Source: BM707 sp041592975 (GTDB taxonomy: Bacteria; Desulfobacterota; Desulfuromonadia; Desulfuromonadales; UBA2294). From it: a stretch of DNA of 23,711 bases. The stretch lies in assembly GCA_041592975.1 (NCBI GenBank), contig JBFHOZ010000017.1, positions 1-23,711 on the forward strand, given 5' to 3'. Shown piece after piece: positions 22,835 to 23,711 of this stretch. The position numbers and the translations under genes are program-made. The number at the start of each line of letters is the position of its first letter. Position 1 is the stretch's first letter. The notes beneath the pieces were generated by a model. It was not told the DNA's origin, made no database searches, and saw only the letters and a program-made list of their open reading frames with translations.

Positions 22835-23227
22835 TTAACGCTTGGAGAACTGGAAGCTCCGACGGGCGGCGCGGCGACCGTACTTTTTCCGTTCCTTGAC
22901 GCGGCTGTCGCGGGTGACGAAGCCGGCCTTCTTCAGAACGCCGCGAAGTTCGCCATCCGCCTCGAGCAGGGCCTTGGTGATGCCGTGCTTGATCGCGCCC
23001 GCCTGTCCGGACGGGCCGCCGCCGGTGACGTTGACCCAGACGTCGTACTTGCCGACGTTGTCGGTCAGCTGGAACGGCTGGCGGATGATCATCTTGGATG
23101 TCGGACGACCGAAATACTCGTCGATATCCTGCTTGTTGACGATAATATTGCCACTGCCGGGAGCGATCCAGACCCGGGCGACGGACGTTTTCCTTTTACC
23201 GGTGGCGTAAAATTTCTGCACTGCCAT
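22835..23227 (-). CDS. rpsI: 30S ribosomal protein S9
   Basis: S9 is a 30S head protein whose C-terminal tail reaches the P-site tRNA. The 130-residue frame opens with FYATGKRKTSVARVWI, then NVTGGGPSGQAGAIKHGITKALL, and ends with RAARRSFQFSKR. The final SKR is the universally conserved tail. Length is exactly typical. The ATG at 23225-23227 has AGGAG six bases upstream, and the gene begins 20 nt after the rplM stop. Confidence 0.98.
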   Translation of the reverse strand: MAVQKFYATGKRKTSVARVWIAPGSGNIIVNKQDIDEYFGRPTSKMIIRQPFQLTDNVGKYDVWVNVTGGGPSGQAGAIKHGITKALLEADGELRGVLKKAGFVTRDSRVKERKKYGRRAARRSFQFSKR

Positions 23228-23247
23228 GTTGGTCTCCTGCCTGCTGT

Positions 23248-23676
23248 CTAGAGGGAAAGGGTTTTCGGCTGCTGGGCTGCGTGCGGATGCTCGCCGCCGC
23301 TGTAAATCTTCAGCTTCCTGATCATCTGCCGGCCCAGCTTGTTCTTGGGCAGCATCCCCTTGACAGCTTTCCTGATCAGTTCCTCCGGCTTCTTCTCGAT
23401 AAGTTTCTCCGCGGTGATCGAGCGGATCCCCCCCGGGAAGCCGGTGTGATGATAGTATTTCTTGTCGGCAAGCTTGTTACCGGTCAACTTGACCTTCTCG
23501 GCATTGACGACGATGACGAAATCACCGGTGTCGACGCTGGGAGAGTAAATCGCCTTGTGCTTGCCGCGAAGAACCCGGGCAATTTCTGTCGCTGCCCGAC
23601 CGAGTACCTGCTCGTCGAGGTCAACGACGAACCATTTGCGGTTTATTTCTGACTGCTTGGCAACTTGTGTGCTCAT
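23248..23676 (-). CDS. rplM: 50S ribosomal protein L13
   Basis: L13 is an early-assembly 50S protein. At 142 residues it has the normal bacterial length, with KWFVVDLDEQVLGRAATEIA, LRGKHKAIYSPSVDTGDFVIVVNAEKV, YYHHTGFPGGIRS and the AVKGMLPKNKLGRQM signature. The ATG at 23674-23676 has TGAGGA six bases upstream. It is the first visible gene of the rplM-rpsI operon; its promoter is probably cut by or beyond the window edge. Confidence 0.98.
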   Translation of the reverse strand: MSTQVAKQSEINRKWFVVDLDEQVLGRAATEIARVLRGKHKAIYSPSVDTGDFVIVVNAEKVKLTGNKLADKKYYHHTGFPGGIRSITAEKLIEKKPEELIRKAVKGMLPKNKLGRQMIRKLKIYSGGEHPHAAQQPKTLSL

Positions 23677-23711
23677 TGATAGTCCTCACTATTCTAAATC
23701 TGTGATATGTA

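Noticed and set aside
23691..23696. TAGAAT as a -10 box for rplM
   Set aside because: Initiation seven bases downstream would fall inside the ribosome binding site; the true promoter is probably outside the window.

Overview
The window looks like chromosome from a GC-rich member of the Desulfuromonadia (Geobacter/Desulfuromonas relatives). Three things suggest this. The cluster pheA-tyrA-aroA-cmk-ispH-rpsA and the pair rplM-rpsI followed by argC are arrangements I associate with that group. A sensor protein carries a periplasmic CxxCH haem-c motif. Nearly all genes are high-GC, with long antisense shadow frames. This placement is inference from gene content; no 16S or other marker is present. 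Almost everything is recognisable housekeeping or signalling DNA. I see no mobile element, CRISPR array, tRNA or rRNA.

Layout. (1) Positions 1-5210, minus strand: a compact operon reading pheA (chorismate mutase/prephenate dehydratase), tyrA, aroA, cmk, ispH and the 5' part of rpsA, with gaps of -1 to about 104 nt. It makes aromatic amino acids, CMP/dCMP kinase, the last enzyme of the non-mevalonate isoprenoid pathway and ribosomal protein S1. (2) Positions 5271-6257, minus: an ADP-ribosylglycohydrolase of the DraG/ARH3 type. Divergent from it, at 6390-8380 plus, are a class I/II aminotransferase and a formate/nitrite (FNT) channel whose frames overlap by one base. (3) Positions 8405-17030, minus: a long run reading DUF2065 protein, queA, tgt, yajC, secD, secF, a membrane-anchored TPR protein, then a strong intrinsic terminator, then a right-handed beta-helix lipoprotein overlapping recJ. 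It joins queuosine tRNA modification to the auxiliary Sec complex. (4) Positions 17337-21619, plus: a two-gene cyclic-di-GMP module, an HD-GYP phosphodiesterase with a c-haem periplasmic sensor followed by a GGDEF diguanylate cyclase. (5) Positions 21715-23676, minus: rplM-rpsI, a textbook terminator, then argC.

How they fit together. Regions 1, 3 and 5 are core biosynthesis, translation and secretion. The most distinctive content is the pair in region 4. A membrane phosphodiesterase probably senses redox or a haem ligand in the periplasm, and it is translationally linked to a synthase of the same messenger with its own haem-less periplasmic sensor. The second notable feature is a terminator whose U-tract runs to the base before the ATG of the beta-helix lipoprotein gene, which has no visible Shine-Dalgarno sequence. 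That makes expression of lipoprotein-recJ a puzzle worth testing.
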